Source: RCIO01 sp040880025
Lineage (GTDB): Bacteria; Pseudomonadota; Alphaproteobacteria; Rhizobiales; Rhizobiaceae
DNA: 64,000 nt
NCBI GenBank assembly: GCA_040880025.1
Contig: JBBDJD010000007.1
Coordinates: 324,582 to 388,581, forward strand
Direction: 5' to 3'
In this document: in pieces, positions 48,571-57,240 of the stretch
How positions within the stretch are numbered: position 1 is the first letter of the stretch
Layout of the letters: every line of letters begins with the position of its first letter
Notes under the pieces: generated by a model
Told to the model about the DNA's origin: nothing
Seen by the model: only the letters and a program-made list of their open reading frames with translations
Databases searched by the model: none
Translations under genes and position numbers: made by a program

Positions 48571-50856
48571 ATGACACAGGGACGGGAAATCGCCGCGGGG
48601 CCACGCGTGCTGCTGAGGAAGCTGCGCGAGTTCATGGCTGCCGCACTCGAGCCGCAGGACCGGATCGACCGCATTGTGCGCGAAATCGCCCGCAACATGG
48701 TGGCCGAGGTGTGCTCGCTCTATGTGCTGCGCGCCGATTCCATTCTCGAACTTTACGCCACCGAAGGCCTCAATCCCGGCGCGGTGCACCTGGCACAGCT
48801 GAAGCTCGGTCAGGGACTGGTCGGCACCATCGCGGCCAGCGCCCGGCCCCTCAACCTGACCGACGCGCAGCACCACCCGGCCTTCGCCTATCTGCCGGAG
48901 ACAGGCGAGGAGATCTACCATTCCTTCCTCGGCGTGCCGGTGCTGCGCGCGGGCCGCACGCTCGGCGTTCTCGTGGTGCAGAACAAGACCATGCGCGCCT
49001 ATCGCGACGACGAGGTGGAGGCGCTTGAAACCACGGCTATGGTGATCGCGGAAATGATCGCCACCGGCGATCTGGCGCGACTGTCGCGGCCGGGCATCGA
49101 GCTCGATCTTCGCCGGCCGGTCAGTTACGAGGGGATGTCGCTGAACGAGGGCGTCGGGCTCGGCCATGTCGTTCTGCACGAGCCGCGCGTCGTGGTCACC
49201 AACCTGTTCAACGAGGACGGCGAGGCCGAACAGGAGCGGCTGTCAGAAGCGCTCGGATCGCTCAGGCTTTCGATCGACGACATGCTGTCGCGGCGCGACG
49301 TGGCCTTCGAGGGCGAACATCGCGCGGTGCTCGAAGCTTATCGCATGTTCGCCAATGATCGTGGCTGGGTGCGGCGTCTTGAGGAGGCGATCGGCAACGG
49401 CCTGACCGCCGAAGCGGCGGTGGAGAAGGTCCAGAGCGACATGCGGGCGCGCATGATGCACATGACCGATCCCTATCTGCGCGAGCGGATGAGCGATTTC
49501 GACGATCTCGGAAACCGGTTGCTGCGCCAGCTCATGGGGCGCGGCCCGGAGATGTTGGCCGAAACGCTGCCGAAGGATTCCATCATCGTCGCGCGTTCGA
49601 TGGGCGCGGCCGAACTGCTGGACTATCCACGCCAAAGGCTGCGCGGCCTGGTGCTGGAGGATGGCGCGCCGACCAGCCATGTGGTGATCGTCGCCCGGGC
49701 CATGGGCATTCCCGTCGCCGGCCAGGTGAAGGGCGCCGTTTCGATGTCGGAAAACGGCGACGCCATCATCATCGATGGCGACGACGGGCAGGTGCATCTC
49801 AGGCCGCAGGCCGATGTCGAGGCGGCATTTGCCGAGAAGGCGCGTTTCAGGGCGCGCAAGCAGCAGTTCTATCGCGAATTGCGCGAGAAACCGTCCGTTT
49901 CCGCCGACGGCGTCAAGGTCGACCTGATGATGAATGCCGGCCTCGCGGTCGATCTGCCGCAACTGGCCGAATCCGGGGCGGCGGGCATCGGGCTGTTCCG
50001 CACCGAGCTGCAGTTCATGGTCGCGGCGCAGTTTCCGCGCGCCGAGGAGCAGGAGCAGCTTTACCGCGAAGTGCTGCTGGCGGCGGGTGACAAGCCTGTC
50101 ACCTTCCGCACCATCGATATCGGCGGCGACAAGGTGCTTCCCTATTTCAAGGAGGCGGTGACCGAGGAGAATCCGGCGCTTGGCTGGCGCGCGATCAGGC
50201 TGACGCTCGACCGGCCGGCGCTGCTGCGCACACAGATCCGCGCCCTTTTGAAGGCGACGGGCGGGCGCGAGTTGCGCGTCATGCTGCCTATGGTCACGGA
50301 AATATCGGAGATCCGAAAGGCGCGCGCGATCATCGATCGCGAGGTTCGGCATCTGTCGCGCTTTGCGCATCTCTTGCCGACCCGGATCAAGCTCGGCGCC
50401 ATGATCGAGGTGCCGTCGCTTCTGTGGCAGCTCGACGAGTTGATGCGGGCGGTGGATTTCGTGTCCGTCGGCTCCAACGACCTGTTCCAGTTCATCACTG
50501 CGAGCGACCGCGGAAATACGCGCATGTCCGCACGTTTCGATCCGATTTCGGTGCCGTTTCTCAGGGTGTTGAAACAGATCGCCGATGCCGGCTTCGCAAA
50601 CGATACGCCGGTGACGCTGTGCGGCGAACTGGCCGGCCGGCCGATAACCGCGATGGCGCTGATCGGCATCGGCTACCGTTCGATTTCGATGGCGCCGGCG
50701 GCAATCGGACCGGTGAAGACAATGCTCGGGCAATTGCCGGTCGGCCCGCTCGTCGACCGGATGAAGAAAGCCATCAACGGCATGGGCGCGGAAGACGACA
50801 TGCACGCGATGCTGGCCGAGTTCGCATCCGAGCACGGGGTCGAACTTGACCGCTAA
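48571..50856 (+). CDS. ptsP: PTS-Ntr phosphoenolpyruvate-protein phosphotransferase PtsP (EI-Ntr)
   Basis: EI-Ntr starts the nitrogen phosphotransferase cascade (PtsP to NPr to EIIA-Ntr) that regulates carbon/nitrogen balance and potassium uptake. The 761-residue protein has an N-terminal GAF domain (about 20-165), a swivelling phospho-His domain with the active His in LEDGAPTSHVVIVAR (about residue 369), and a PEP-binding TIM-barrel with GIGLFRTELQFM, SVGSNDLFQF and the catalytic Cys in TLCGELAGRP. The lysC-ptsP-prfA-prmC order is common in Rhizobiales. Confidence 0.95.
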   Translation: MTQGREIAAGPRVLLRKLREFMAAALEPQDRIDRIVREIARNMVAEVCSLYVLRADSILELYATEGLNPGAVHLAQLKLGQGLVGTIAASARPLNLTDAQHHPAFAYLPETGEEIYHSFLGVPVLRAGRTLGVLVVQNKTMRAYRDDEVEALETTAMVIAEMIATGDLARLSRPGIELDLRRPVSYEGMSLNEGVGLGHVVLHEPRVVVTNLFNEDGEAEQERLSEALGSLRLSIDDMLSRRDVAFEGEHRAVLEAYRMFANDRGWVRRLEEAIGNGLTAEAAVEKVQSDMRARMMHMTDPYLRERMSDFDDLGNRLLRQLMGRGPEMLAETLPKDSIIVARSMGAAELLDYPRQRLRGLVLEDGAPTSHVVIVARAMGIPVAGQVKGAVSMSENGDAIIIDGDDGQVHLRPQADVEAAFAEKARFRARKQQFYRELREKPSVSADGVKVDLMMNAGLAVDLPQLAESGAAGIGLFRTELQFMVAAQFPRAEEQEQLYREVLLAAGDKPVTFRTIDIGGDKVLPYFKEAVTEENPALGWRAIRLTLDRPALLRTQIRALLKATGGRELRVMLPMVTEISEIRKARAIIDREVRHLSRFAHLLPTRIKLGAMIEVPSLLWQLDELMRAVDFVSVGSNDLFQFITASDRGNTRMSARFDPISVPFLRVLKQIADAGFANDTPVTLCGELAGRPITAMALIGIGYRSISMAPAAIGPVKTMLGQLPVGPLVDRMKKAINGMGAEDDMHAMLAEFASEHGVELDR

Positions 50857-50879
50857 TCCTCGTTTCCAGGGCCGCGACC

Positions 50880-51953
50880 GTGATTGAACTTCCCGCCGAA
50901 CGCATGGACCAGGTGGTCAAACGCTTCGAAATGCTCGAGGCGCGGATGGCGGCCGGGTCGCAGGCGGACGAATATGTGCGTCTCGCTTCCGAATATTCCG
51001 ATCTGCAGGAAATCGTCGACAAGATCAGGGAGCTGCGCGCGGCGGAGAAGGAGGAGGCCGATCTGGAGGAGATGCTGGCCGACGGCTCGACCGACCGCGA
51101 GATGCGCGAACTCGCCGAGGCCGATCTGGAAGGCGTGCATGAGAAGCTGGAGACGCTGAGGCAGGATGTCCACATTCTGCTTCTGCCGCGCGACGAAGCC
51201 GACGACAAGAACGCGATCCTGGAAATCCGCGCCGGCACCGGCGGCGACGAGGCGGCCCTGTTCGCCGGCGACCTGTTTCGGATGTATGAGCGCTATGCGT
51301 CCGAACATGGCTGGAAGATCGACCTTGTCTCGGCCAGCGAAGGCGATGTCGGCGGCTACAAGGAAATCATCGCCAGCGTGTCCGGCAAGGCCGTGTTTGC
51401 CAGGCTCAAATTCGAATCCGGCGTGCACCGCGTCCAGCGGGTGCCGGAAACGGAGGCGGGCGGGCGCATTCACACGTCCGCGGCGACGGTTGCCGTCCTG
51501 CCGGAAGCCGAGGACGTCGACATCGACATACGCAACGAGGATATCCGCATCGACACGATGCGGGCTTCGGGCGCCGGCGGCCAGCATGTGAACACGACAG
51601 ACTCAGCCGTGCGCATCACCCATATTCCGACCGGAATCATGATCGTCTCGGCGGAGAAGTCCCAGCACCAGAATCGCGCCAAGGCGATGCAGATCTTGCG
51701 GGCCAGGCTTTACGACATGGAGCGCACCAGGGCCGACGACGAACGTTCCGAGGCGAGGCGGCTTCAGGTCGGGTCTGGCGACAGGTCGGAGCGGATTCGG
51801 ACCTACAATTTTCCGCAAGGGCGGGTGACCGACCATCGCATCAACCTCACCCTCTACAAGCTCGACCGCGTCATGCTGGGCGAACTTGACGAGATCATCG
51901 ACGCGCTGACCGCCGACCACCAGTCGAAGCTGCTGGCGGCGATGGATGCCTGA
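50880..51953 (+). CDS. prfA: Peptide chain release factor 1 PrfA
   Basis: RF1 terminates translation at UAA and UAG. A 357-residue protein starting at GTG 50880 (MIELPAERMDQVVKRFEMLE), as in relatives. The catalytic GGQ lies in ASGAGGQHVNTTDSAVRITH (about 232-234). An RF1-type codon-recognition region precedes it; the PxT motif itself is not obvious by eye. It overlaps the start of prmC, which encodes the methyltransferase that modifies this very Gln. Confidence 0.97.
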   Translation: MIELPAERMDQVVKRFEMLEARMAAGSQADEYVRLASEYSDLQEIVDKIRELRAAEKEEADLEEMLADGSTDREMRELAEADLEGVHEKLETLRQDVHILLLPRDEADDKNAILEIRAGTGGDEAALFAGDLFRMYERYASEHGWKIDLVSASEGDVGGYKEIIASVSGKAVFARLKFESGVHRVQRVPETEAGGRIHTSAATVAVLPEAEDVDIDIRNEDIRIDTMRASGAGGQHVNTTDSAVRITHIPTGIMIVSAEKSQHQNRAKAMQILRARLYDMERTRADDERSEARRLQVGSGDRSERIRTYNFPQGRVTDHRINLTLYKLDRVMLGELDEIIDALTADHQSKLLAAMDA

Positions 51954-52818
51954 GACCGCGATGACCGTCCGGCTGGGCGCGCTTCTACGCGAGGCCGCGG
52001 CGGCGCTTCGCGAAGCAGGGATGATCGAGCCCGGCAGGGAAGCGCGGCTTCTCACGGAACATTTTGCCGGCGTCAGTGCGACCGAAATCCTGACCGATCC
52101 GGACAGGCAGATCGGTGAGCCAGCGCAGGACGCCGTGCTGGAGGCGGTGCGGCGCAGGATAAGGGGCGAGCCGCTTCATCGGATCGTGGGGAAGCGTGGC
52201 TTCTACGGAATCGCGCTGGCTCTGTCGCCCGGCACGCTCGAGCCGCGTCCCGATACCGAAATCCTTGTCGACCGAATCATCCCGCATGCGAGGCGAATCA
52301 CCGAGCAAGAAGGGACGTGCAAACTGCTCGATCTGGGCACCGGAACGGGCGCGATCGCTCTGGCCGTTCTCAAGGAAGTAGACGGTGTGACGGCCCTAGG
52401 TGTGGATATCGACGATGATGCGGTGGCGACCGCGGTGGCGAATGCCCGCTCGAACGGGCTGGCCGGGCGGTTCCGCGCGATCAGATCGGACTGGTTCGAC
52501 AGCGTCGACGAAGAATTTCACATCATCGTCTCAAATCCTCCCTATATCTCTGCGAAGGAATACGCCGCACTTCCCGAGGAAGTCCGGCTATTCGACCCCA
52601 AAACGGCCCTTTTGGGCGGAATTAACGGGCTGGAGGCATATCGGGCGATTGCACGGTCGGCACCCGGCCATCTGGTTCGCGGTGGCCTGGTCGGGGTAGA
52701 AACAGGGTACTCCCAGCGGGAAGCGGTAAGGGCGATATTCGCCGAACACGGATTCAATCTCGTGGAAGAGGCCCGCGATCTCGCGGGGCACGACAGGGTC
52801 CTGGTGTTCGGCCTTTGA
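51946..52818 (+). CDS. prmC: Release factor glutamine N5-methyltransferase PrmC
   Basis: PrmC methylates the GGQ glutamine of RF1 and RF2. The 290-residue protein has an N-terminal helical RF-binding domain and the SAM domain with LLDLGTGTGAIALAVLKEVD (about 125-144) and the catalytic SNPPYIS (about 195-201). The start is taken as ATG 51946, which overlaps the last 8 bases of prfA; ATG 51961 is an alternative. Enzyme and substrate are thus made from one transcript. Confidence 0.95.
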   Translation: MPETAMTVRLGALLREAAAALREAGMIEPGREARLLTEHFAGVSATEILTDPDRQIGEPAQDAVLEAVRRRIRGEPLHRIVGKRGFYGIALALSPGTLEPRPDTEILVDRIIPHARRITEQEGTCKLLDLGTGTGAIALAVLKEVDGVTALGVDIDDDAVATAVANARSNGLAGRFRAIRSDWFDSVDEEFHIIVSNPPYISAKEYAALPEEVRLFDPKTALLGGINGLEAYRAIARSAPGHLVRGGLVGVETGYSQREAVRAIFAEHGFNLVEEARDLAGHDRVLVFGL

Positions 52819-53126
52819 CGCGGGACAGAATGACGCAATGCAAAAAAAACTTGGCAATCAGGAGGATTGCCACTAAGTTCCAGCTACCGGATGAGACGAA
52901 GCAGGCAGTGCCGTTTTCGATTCCGAACTCCTAACAGCGAACTGCCTTCTTGCGTAAGTGACGCCCAGGCTTCGTGCGGGGACTCTCCGGATAGTGATTA
53001 TGGACCAATCGAGGTTTCATCTGGCGATCGCGCCATGCGCGCTTGAACGCCTCGGGAGAAACGCGGGCCAGCCATTGCGGCGGGGCCGCAAGGGCTACAG
53101 CAACATCAACCTCTGAAGAGTATGGA
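52819..53126. other. Intergenic region before the DUF4167 gene
   Basis: About 300 bases without a supported forward-strand gene. It has an A-rich word (CAAAAAAAACTTGG near 52841) and lower GC at first. A minus-strand frame from 53155 to 52931 (MRRFCCCGL... ending RKKAVRC) looks partly protein-like but overlaps the DUF4167 start antisense. No terminator is evident after prmC. Confidence 0.4.
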
Positions 53127-53855
53127 ATGAGGCCACAACAGCAGAATCGGCGCATGCGCGGCCGGGGTAATAACAATAATAATAACAATAACAATAACAA
53201 CAATCGCAAGGGTCCCAATCCCCTTACCCGCAGCTATGAAAGCAACGGTCCGGACGTAAAAATCCGCGGCACAGCGCAACAGGTCGCCGAAAAATACACC
53301 ACGCTCGCCCGTGACTCGCACACCTCCGGTGATCGCGTCATGGCGGAAAACTATCTCCAGCACGCCGAGCACTACAATCGCATCATCGCGACCGCTCAGG
53401 CCGCGCAGATGACTGCCCAGCAACAGCAGCAGCAGCGCGACGGCGGCGGCGACAACAGCGATGACGATACGAACGATCGCAACGATCGCGACGATCGCAA
53501 CGATCGCTTTCAGTCCAACGAGGATCGATTTCAGTCCAATGAGGATCGCCAGTCCGGCAACGGATCCGGACCACAGCCGGTGATCGACGGCGTTCCCGCC
53601 GAAGTCGCGCATTCCGAGAACAATCTGCCGCGCGAAAACAGGCAGCGGAACAACCAGGCCAGCGACAACCCCAACGACAACCCCAATGACGCCAACGGCC
53701 AGCATGTGAACGGTCAGGAAGCTTCGGGCGACGACGAGGCTCCGCGCAAGCGCCCCCGGCGGCCACGCAAGCCGCGAAATGCCGAAGTGGGCGCTTCCGG
53801 CGAGGATGGCGGCCAGAATGCGGATCAGGCCAGCCCGCCAGAGACCGTCAACTGA
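53127..53855 (+). CDS. DUF4167 family protein with poly-asparagine tract
   Basis: A 242-residue protein (start MRPQQQNRRMRGRG). An N-terminal RNA-binding-like basic patch is followed by twelve consecutive Asn (residues 15-26) and the conserved DUF4167 core (KGPNPLTRSYESNGPDVKIR, then AQQVAEKYTTLARDSHTSGD, RVMAENYLQHAEHYNRI). The rest is disordered and rich in Asn, Asp, Gln and Arg, ending with a Lys/Arg-Pro block (RKRPRRPRKPR). Role unknown; the family is an alphaproteobacterial marker and composition suggests RNA or ribosome association (inference). An upstream in-frame ATG at 53043 is less likely. Confidence 0.9.
   Translation: MRPQQQNRRMRGRGNNNNNNNNNNNNRKGPNPLTRSYESNGPDVKIRGTAQQVAEKYTTLARDSHTSGDRVMAENYLQHAEHYNRIIATAQAAQMTAQQQQQQRDGGGDNSDDDTNDRNDRDDRNDRFQSNEDRFQSNEDRQSGNGSGPQPVIDGVPAEVAHSENNLPRENRQRNNQASDNPNDNPNDANGQHVNGQEASGDDEAPRKRPRRPRKPRNAEVGASGEDGGQNADQASPPETVN
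53169..53204. repeat. AAT/AAC trinucleotide tract encoding Asn12
   Basis: Twelve AAT or AAC codons in a row (53169-53204). The mixture of both codons makes it an imperfect microsatellite, still prone to in-frame length change. Confidence 0.9.
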
Positions 53856-53880
53856 CGCGTAACATTCGGGGTACAGAATG

Positions 53881-53912
53881 AAGGCGGGGCTTCGGCTCCG
53901 CCTTTTTTCGTT
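53881..53912 (+). terminator. Rho-independent terminator after DUF4167 gene
   Basis: AAGGCGG / CCGCCTT stem around GGCTTCGGCT, followed by TTTTTTCG, 26 bases after the stop. Confidence 0.8.
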
Positions 53913-53926
53913 TCGCGGACCCGCAT

Positions 53927-53956
53927 CTTGAGCAGAAAGCAGCCAGTACCCATATC
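53927..53956 (+). promoter_or_regulatory. Probable RpoH (heat-shock) promoter of clpB
   Basis: CTTGAG (53927-53932) and CCCATAT (53949-53955) separated by 16 bases closely match the sigma-32 consensus (CTTGAA ... CCCATnT). The site lies about 140 bases upstream of clpB. Confidence 0.6.
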
Positions 53957-54092
53957 CGGCTCAACTGGACCCGCCGCCAAAGGGTCGGCGATTTCCCGCG
54001 CGTGTTTGCCGGAGATCAATGTCCCCAGGGGGTCCGTCATCACAATCTGATCCGGCGCCTATCGCAGGGCCGGTGAGGGAAGGAAGACGCAT

Positions 54093-56708
54093 ATGAACAT
54101 CGAGAAATACTCCGAGCGGGTCCGGGGTTTCATCCAGTCCGCGCAGACGATGGCGCTGGCGAAGGGCCATCAGCAATTCACGCCCGAACATCTCCTGAAA
54201 GTCCTGGTGGACGACGAGGAAGGCTTCGCCGCGTCGCTGATCGAGCGCGCCGGCGGCCGCGCCAAGGACGTCCAGCTCGCGGTCGAGGCAGCGCTCGAGG
54301 CGCTGCCCAAGGTCGAAGGCGGCAACGGCCAGCTCTATCTGGCGCAGCCGCTGGCCAAGGTGCTGTCGACCGCCGAGGAAGTGGCCAAGAAGGCCGGCGA
54401 CAGTTTCGTCACCGTCGAGCGTCTGTTGCAGGCATTGTCGATGGAAAAGGCGGCTAAGACGGCCGATATCCTTTCCAAGGGCGGTGTGACGCCGAAAGCC
54501 CTGAACGAAGCAATCAACGATATCCGCAAGGGCCGCACTGCCGATTCCGCATCCGCCGAACAGGGCTACGACGCGCTGAAGAAATACGCGCGCGACCTGA
54601 CCGCCGACGCGCGGGCGGGCAAGCTGGACCCGGTCATCGGCCGTGACGACGAAATCCGCCGCACCATCCAGGTGCTGTCGCGGCGCACCAAGAACAATCC
54701 CGTGCTGATCGGCGAACCCGGTGTCGGCAAGACCGCGATAGCGGAGGGCCTGGCGCTGCGCATCGTCAATGGCGACGTGCCGGAGACGCTGAAGGACAAG
54801 CAGTTGATGGCGCTCGACATGGGCGCGCTGATTGCCGGTGCGAAATATCGCGGCGAATTCGAGGAGCGGCTCAAGGCGGTGCTGTCGGAGGTCACCTCGG
54901 CCGATGGCAACATCATCCTGTTCATCGACGAGATGCACACGCTGGTTGGCGCCGGCAAGGCGGACGGCGCGATGGATGCGTCGAACCTTCTGAAGCCGGC
55001 TCTGGCGCGTGGCGAGCTGCACTGCGTGGGCGCGACGACGCTCGACGAATACCGCAAGCATGTCGAGAAGGACGCCGCGCTGGCGCGGCGGTTCCAGCCC
55101 GTCTTCGTGGACGAGCCGACGGTGGAGGACACAGTGTCGATCCTGCGCGGGCTGAAGGAGAAATACGAGCAGCATCACAAGGTGCGCATTTCGGACTCCG
55201 CACTGGTGTCGGCGGCGACGCTCTCCAACCGCTACATCACCGACCGGTTCCTGCCCGACAAGGCGATCGACCTCGTCGACGAGGCGTCGGCGCGGCTGAG
55301 GATGCAGGTCGATTCCAAGCCCGAGGCCCTGGACGAGCTCGACCGGCGCATCATGCAGCTCAAGATCGAGCGCGAGGCGCTCAAGGTTGAAAAGGACGAG
55401 GCGTCCCAGGACCGGCTCAAGAAGCTCGAGAAGGAATTGGCCGGCATCGAGGAAGAATCGTCGGCGCTGACGGCCACATGGGCGGCCGAGAAGGAAAAGC
55501 TCGGCCTCGCGGCGGAGCTGAAGAAGCAGCTCGACGAGGCGCGCAACGAGTTGGCCATCGCGCAGCGCAAGGGCGAGTTCCAGAAGGCGGGCGAGCTGGC
55601 CTATGGCCGCATTCCCGAACTGGAAAAGAGGCTGGTCGACGCCGAGGCGCAGGAAGAAGGCGGCAAGGGGCCGATGGTCGAGGAGACCGTGACGCCGGAC
55701 CATATCGCCCATATCGTCGAGCGCTGGACCGGTATTCCGGTCGACCGGCTGCTCGAAGGGCAAAGGGAAAAGTTGCTGCGCATGGAAGACGAACTGGCCA
55801 AGCGTGTCGTCGGCCAGGGAGAGGCGGTGCAGGCGGTTTCAAAAGCCGTGCGTCGCGCGCGCGCCGGTCTGCAGGACCCGAACCGGCCGATCGGCTCGTT
55901 CATGTTCCTCGGGCCCACGGGCGTCGGCAAGACCGAGCTGACAAAGTCGCTCGCGAACTTCCTTTTCGACGACGAGGCGGCGATGGTGCGCATCGACATG
56001 TCGGAGTTCATGGAGAAGCACTCCGTGTCCCGGCTGATCGGCGCGCCTCCCGGCTATGTCGGCTACGAGGAAGGCGGTACGCTGACCGAGGCGGTCCGCC
56101 GGCGGCCCTATCAGGTCGTGCTCTTCGACGAGATCGAAAAGGCGCACCCGGACGTCTTCAACGTGCTGCTTCAGGTGCTCGATGACGGACGCCTGACCGA
56201 CGGGCAGGGCCGCACGGTCGACTTCCGCAACACGCTGATCATCATGACCTCGAATCTCGGCTCCGAGTTGCTCGTCAATCTCGGCGAGGGCGAGGATGTC
56301 GACAGGGTTCGCGACGAGGTGATGGGAGTGGTGCGGGCATCGTTCCGGCCCGAGTTCCTCAATCGCGTGGACGAGGTGATCCTGTTCCATCGCCTGCGCA
56401 AGCAGGACATGGGGCGGATCGTGGAAATCCAGCTCGTCAGGCTCGAAAAACTGCTTACCGACCGCAAGATCACGCTCGACGTGGATGCGTCGGCGATCCA
56501 GTGGCTCGGCGACAAGGGCTACGATCCCGCCTACGGCGCCCGGCCGCTCAAGCGCGCAATGCAGAAGGAACTGCAGGACCCGCTGGCCGAGAAGATCCTT
56601 ACGGGCGACATCCTCGACGGCTCCACCGTGCGGGTAACGGCGGGCTCCGACAGGCTGGTCTTCGACGCCGAGGCCACTCCCGCCGCGACCGACAAGGCGG
56701 CGGCTTGA
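54093..56708 (+). CDS. clpB: ATP-dependent chaperone ClpB
   Basis: ClpB disaggregates proteins with DnaK. The 871-residue protein starts MNIEKYSERVRGFIQSAQTM after GAGGGAAGGAAG. It has the N-domain (FTPEHLLKVLVDD), NBD1 with Walker A GEPGVGKTAIAEGLA (about 207), the coiled-coil M-domain (about 400-530, KLEKELAGIEEESSALTATW) that distinguishes ClpB from ClpA/C, and NBD2 with GPTGVGKTELTK (about 607). Preceded by a sigma-32-like promoter. Confidence 0.98.
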   Translation: MNIEKYSERVRGFIQSAQTMALAKGHQQFTPEHLLKVLVDDEEGFAASLIERAGGRAKDVQLAVEAALEALPKVEGGNGQLYLAQPLAKVLSTAEEVAKKAGDSFVTVERLLQALSMEKAAKTADILSKGGVTPKALNEAINDIRKGRTADSASAEQGYDALKKYARDLTADARAGKLDPVIGRDDEIRRTIQVLSRRTKNNPVLIGEPGVGKTAIAEGLALRIVNGDVPETLKDKQLMALDMGALIAGAKYRGEFEERLKAVLSEVTSADGNIILFIDEMHTLVGAGKADGAMDASNLLKPALARGELHCVGATTLDEYRKHVEKDAALARRFQPVFVDEPTVEDTVSILRGLKEKYEQHHKVRISDSALVSAATLSNRYITDRFLPDKAIDLVDEASARLRMQVDSKPEALDELDRRIMQLKIEREALKVEKDEASQDRLKKLEKELAGIEEESSALTATWAAEKEKLGLAAELKKQLDEARNELAIAQRKGEFQKAGELAYGRIPELEKRLVDAEAQEEGGKGPMVEETVTPDHIAHIVERWTGIPVDRLLEGQREKLLRMEDELAKRVVGQGEAVQAVSKAVRRARAGLQDPNRPIGSFMFLGPTGVGKTELTKSLANFLFDDEAAMVRIDMSEFMEKHSVSRLIGAPPGYVGYEEGGTLTEAVRRRPYQVVLFDEIEKAHPDVFNVLLQVLDDGRLTDGQGRTVDFRNTLIIMTSNLGSELLVNLGEGEDVDRVRDEVMGVVRASFRPEFLNRVDEVILFHRLRKQDMGRIVEIQLVRLEKLLTDRKITLDVDASAIQWLGDKGYDPAYGARPLKRAMQKELQDPLAEKILTGDILDGSTVRVTAGSDRLVFDAEATPAATDKAAA

Positions 56709-56742
56709 CGAAACCCGCCACCCTTTTCACAAGGGCGGCGGC

Positions 56743-57105
56743 ATGACCCTTGAAGACTACAACACGTTCTGCGCCTCGCTCCCTCACGCGACCCACGTCG
56801 TGCAATGGGGCGGGGCGCATGTGTGGAAAGTCGGCGGAAAGGTGTTCGCCGTTGGAGGATGGGGCGACGGCGATGCGCTTGCCGTCACCTTCAAGGTTTC
56901 CGACCTTGCATTCGAAATTCTCGGGGAGCAGCCAGGTCTCCGGCCTGCTCCATATCTCGCTTCGCGCGGCATGAAGTGGATCCAGCGCCAGACGCCGGCA
57001 AGCATGGATGACACTGCGCTCATGGATTATCTGCAGGAGAGCCACCGGATTGTGGCCGCCGGCCTCACGAAGAGGCTGCAGACCGAACTCGGTCTCGCGA
57101 TCTGA
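56743..57105 (+). CDS. MmcQ/YjbR family protein
   Basis: A 120-residue protein of the MmcQ/YjbR (CyaY-like) fold, described as DNA-binding-like but of unsettled function. Family signatures: FCASLPHATHVVQWGGAHVW, KVGGKVFAVGGW, LRPAPYLASRGMKWIQ and LMDYLQESHRIVAAGLTKR. It follows clpB by 34 bases, perhaps by read-through. Confidence 0.9.
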   Translation: MTLEDYNTFCASLPHATHVVQWGGAHVWKVGGKVFAVGGWGDGDALAVTFKVSDLAFEILGEQPGLRPAPYLASRGMKWIQRQTPASMDDTALMDYLQESHRIVAAGLTKRLQTELGLAI

Positions 57106-57240
57106 CCGCTGCCGTCGAGGTCTTTTTGCCGGCGGCTGCCATTTTCATGTCCCGTTCATGCGGAATGGTCGATGATGCTACGCAAGGCCGATTCACGATG
57201 CAGGAATGCGGCTTGTGTAGGAATGGCAAAGGGGTACCCC

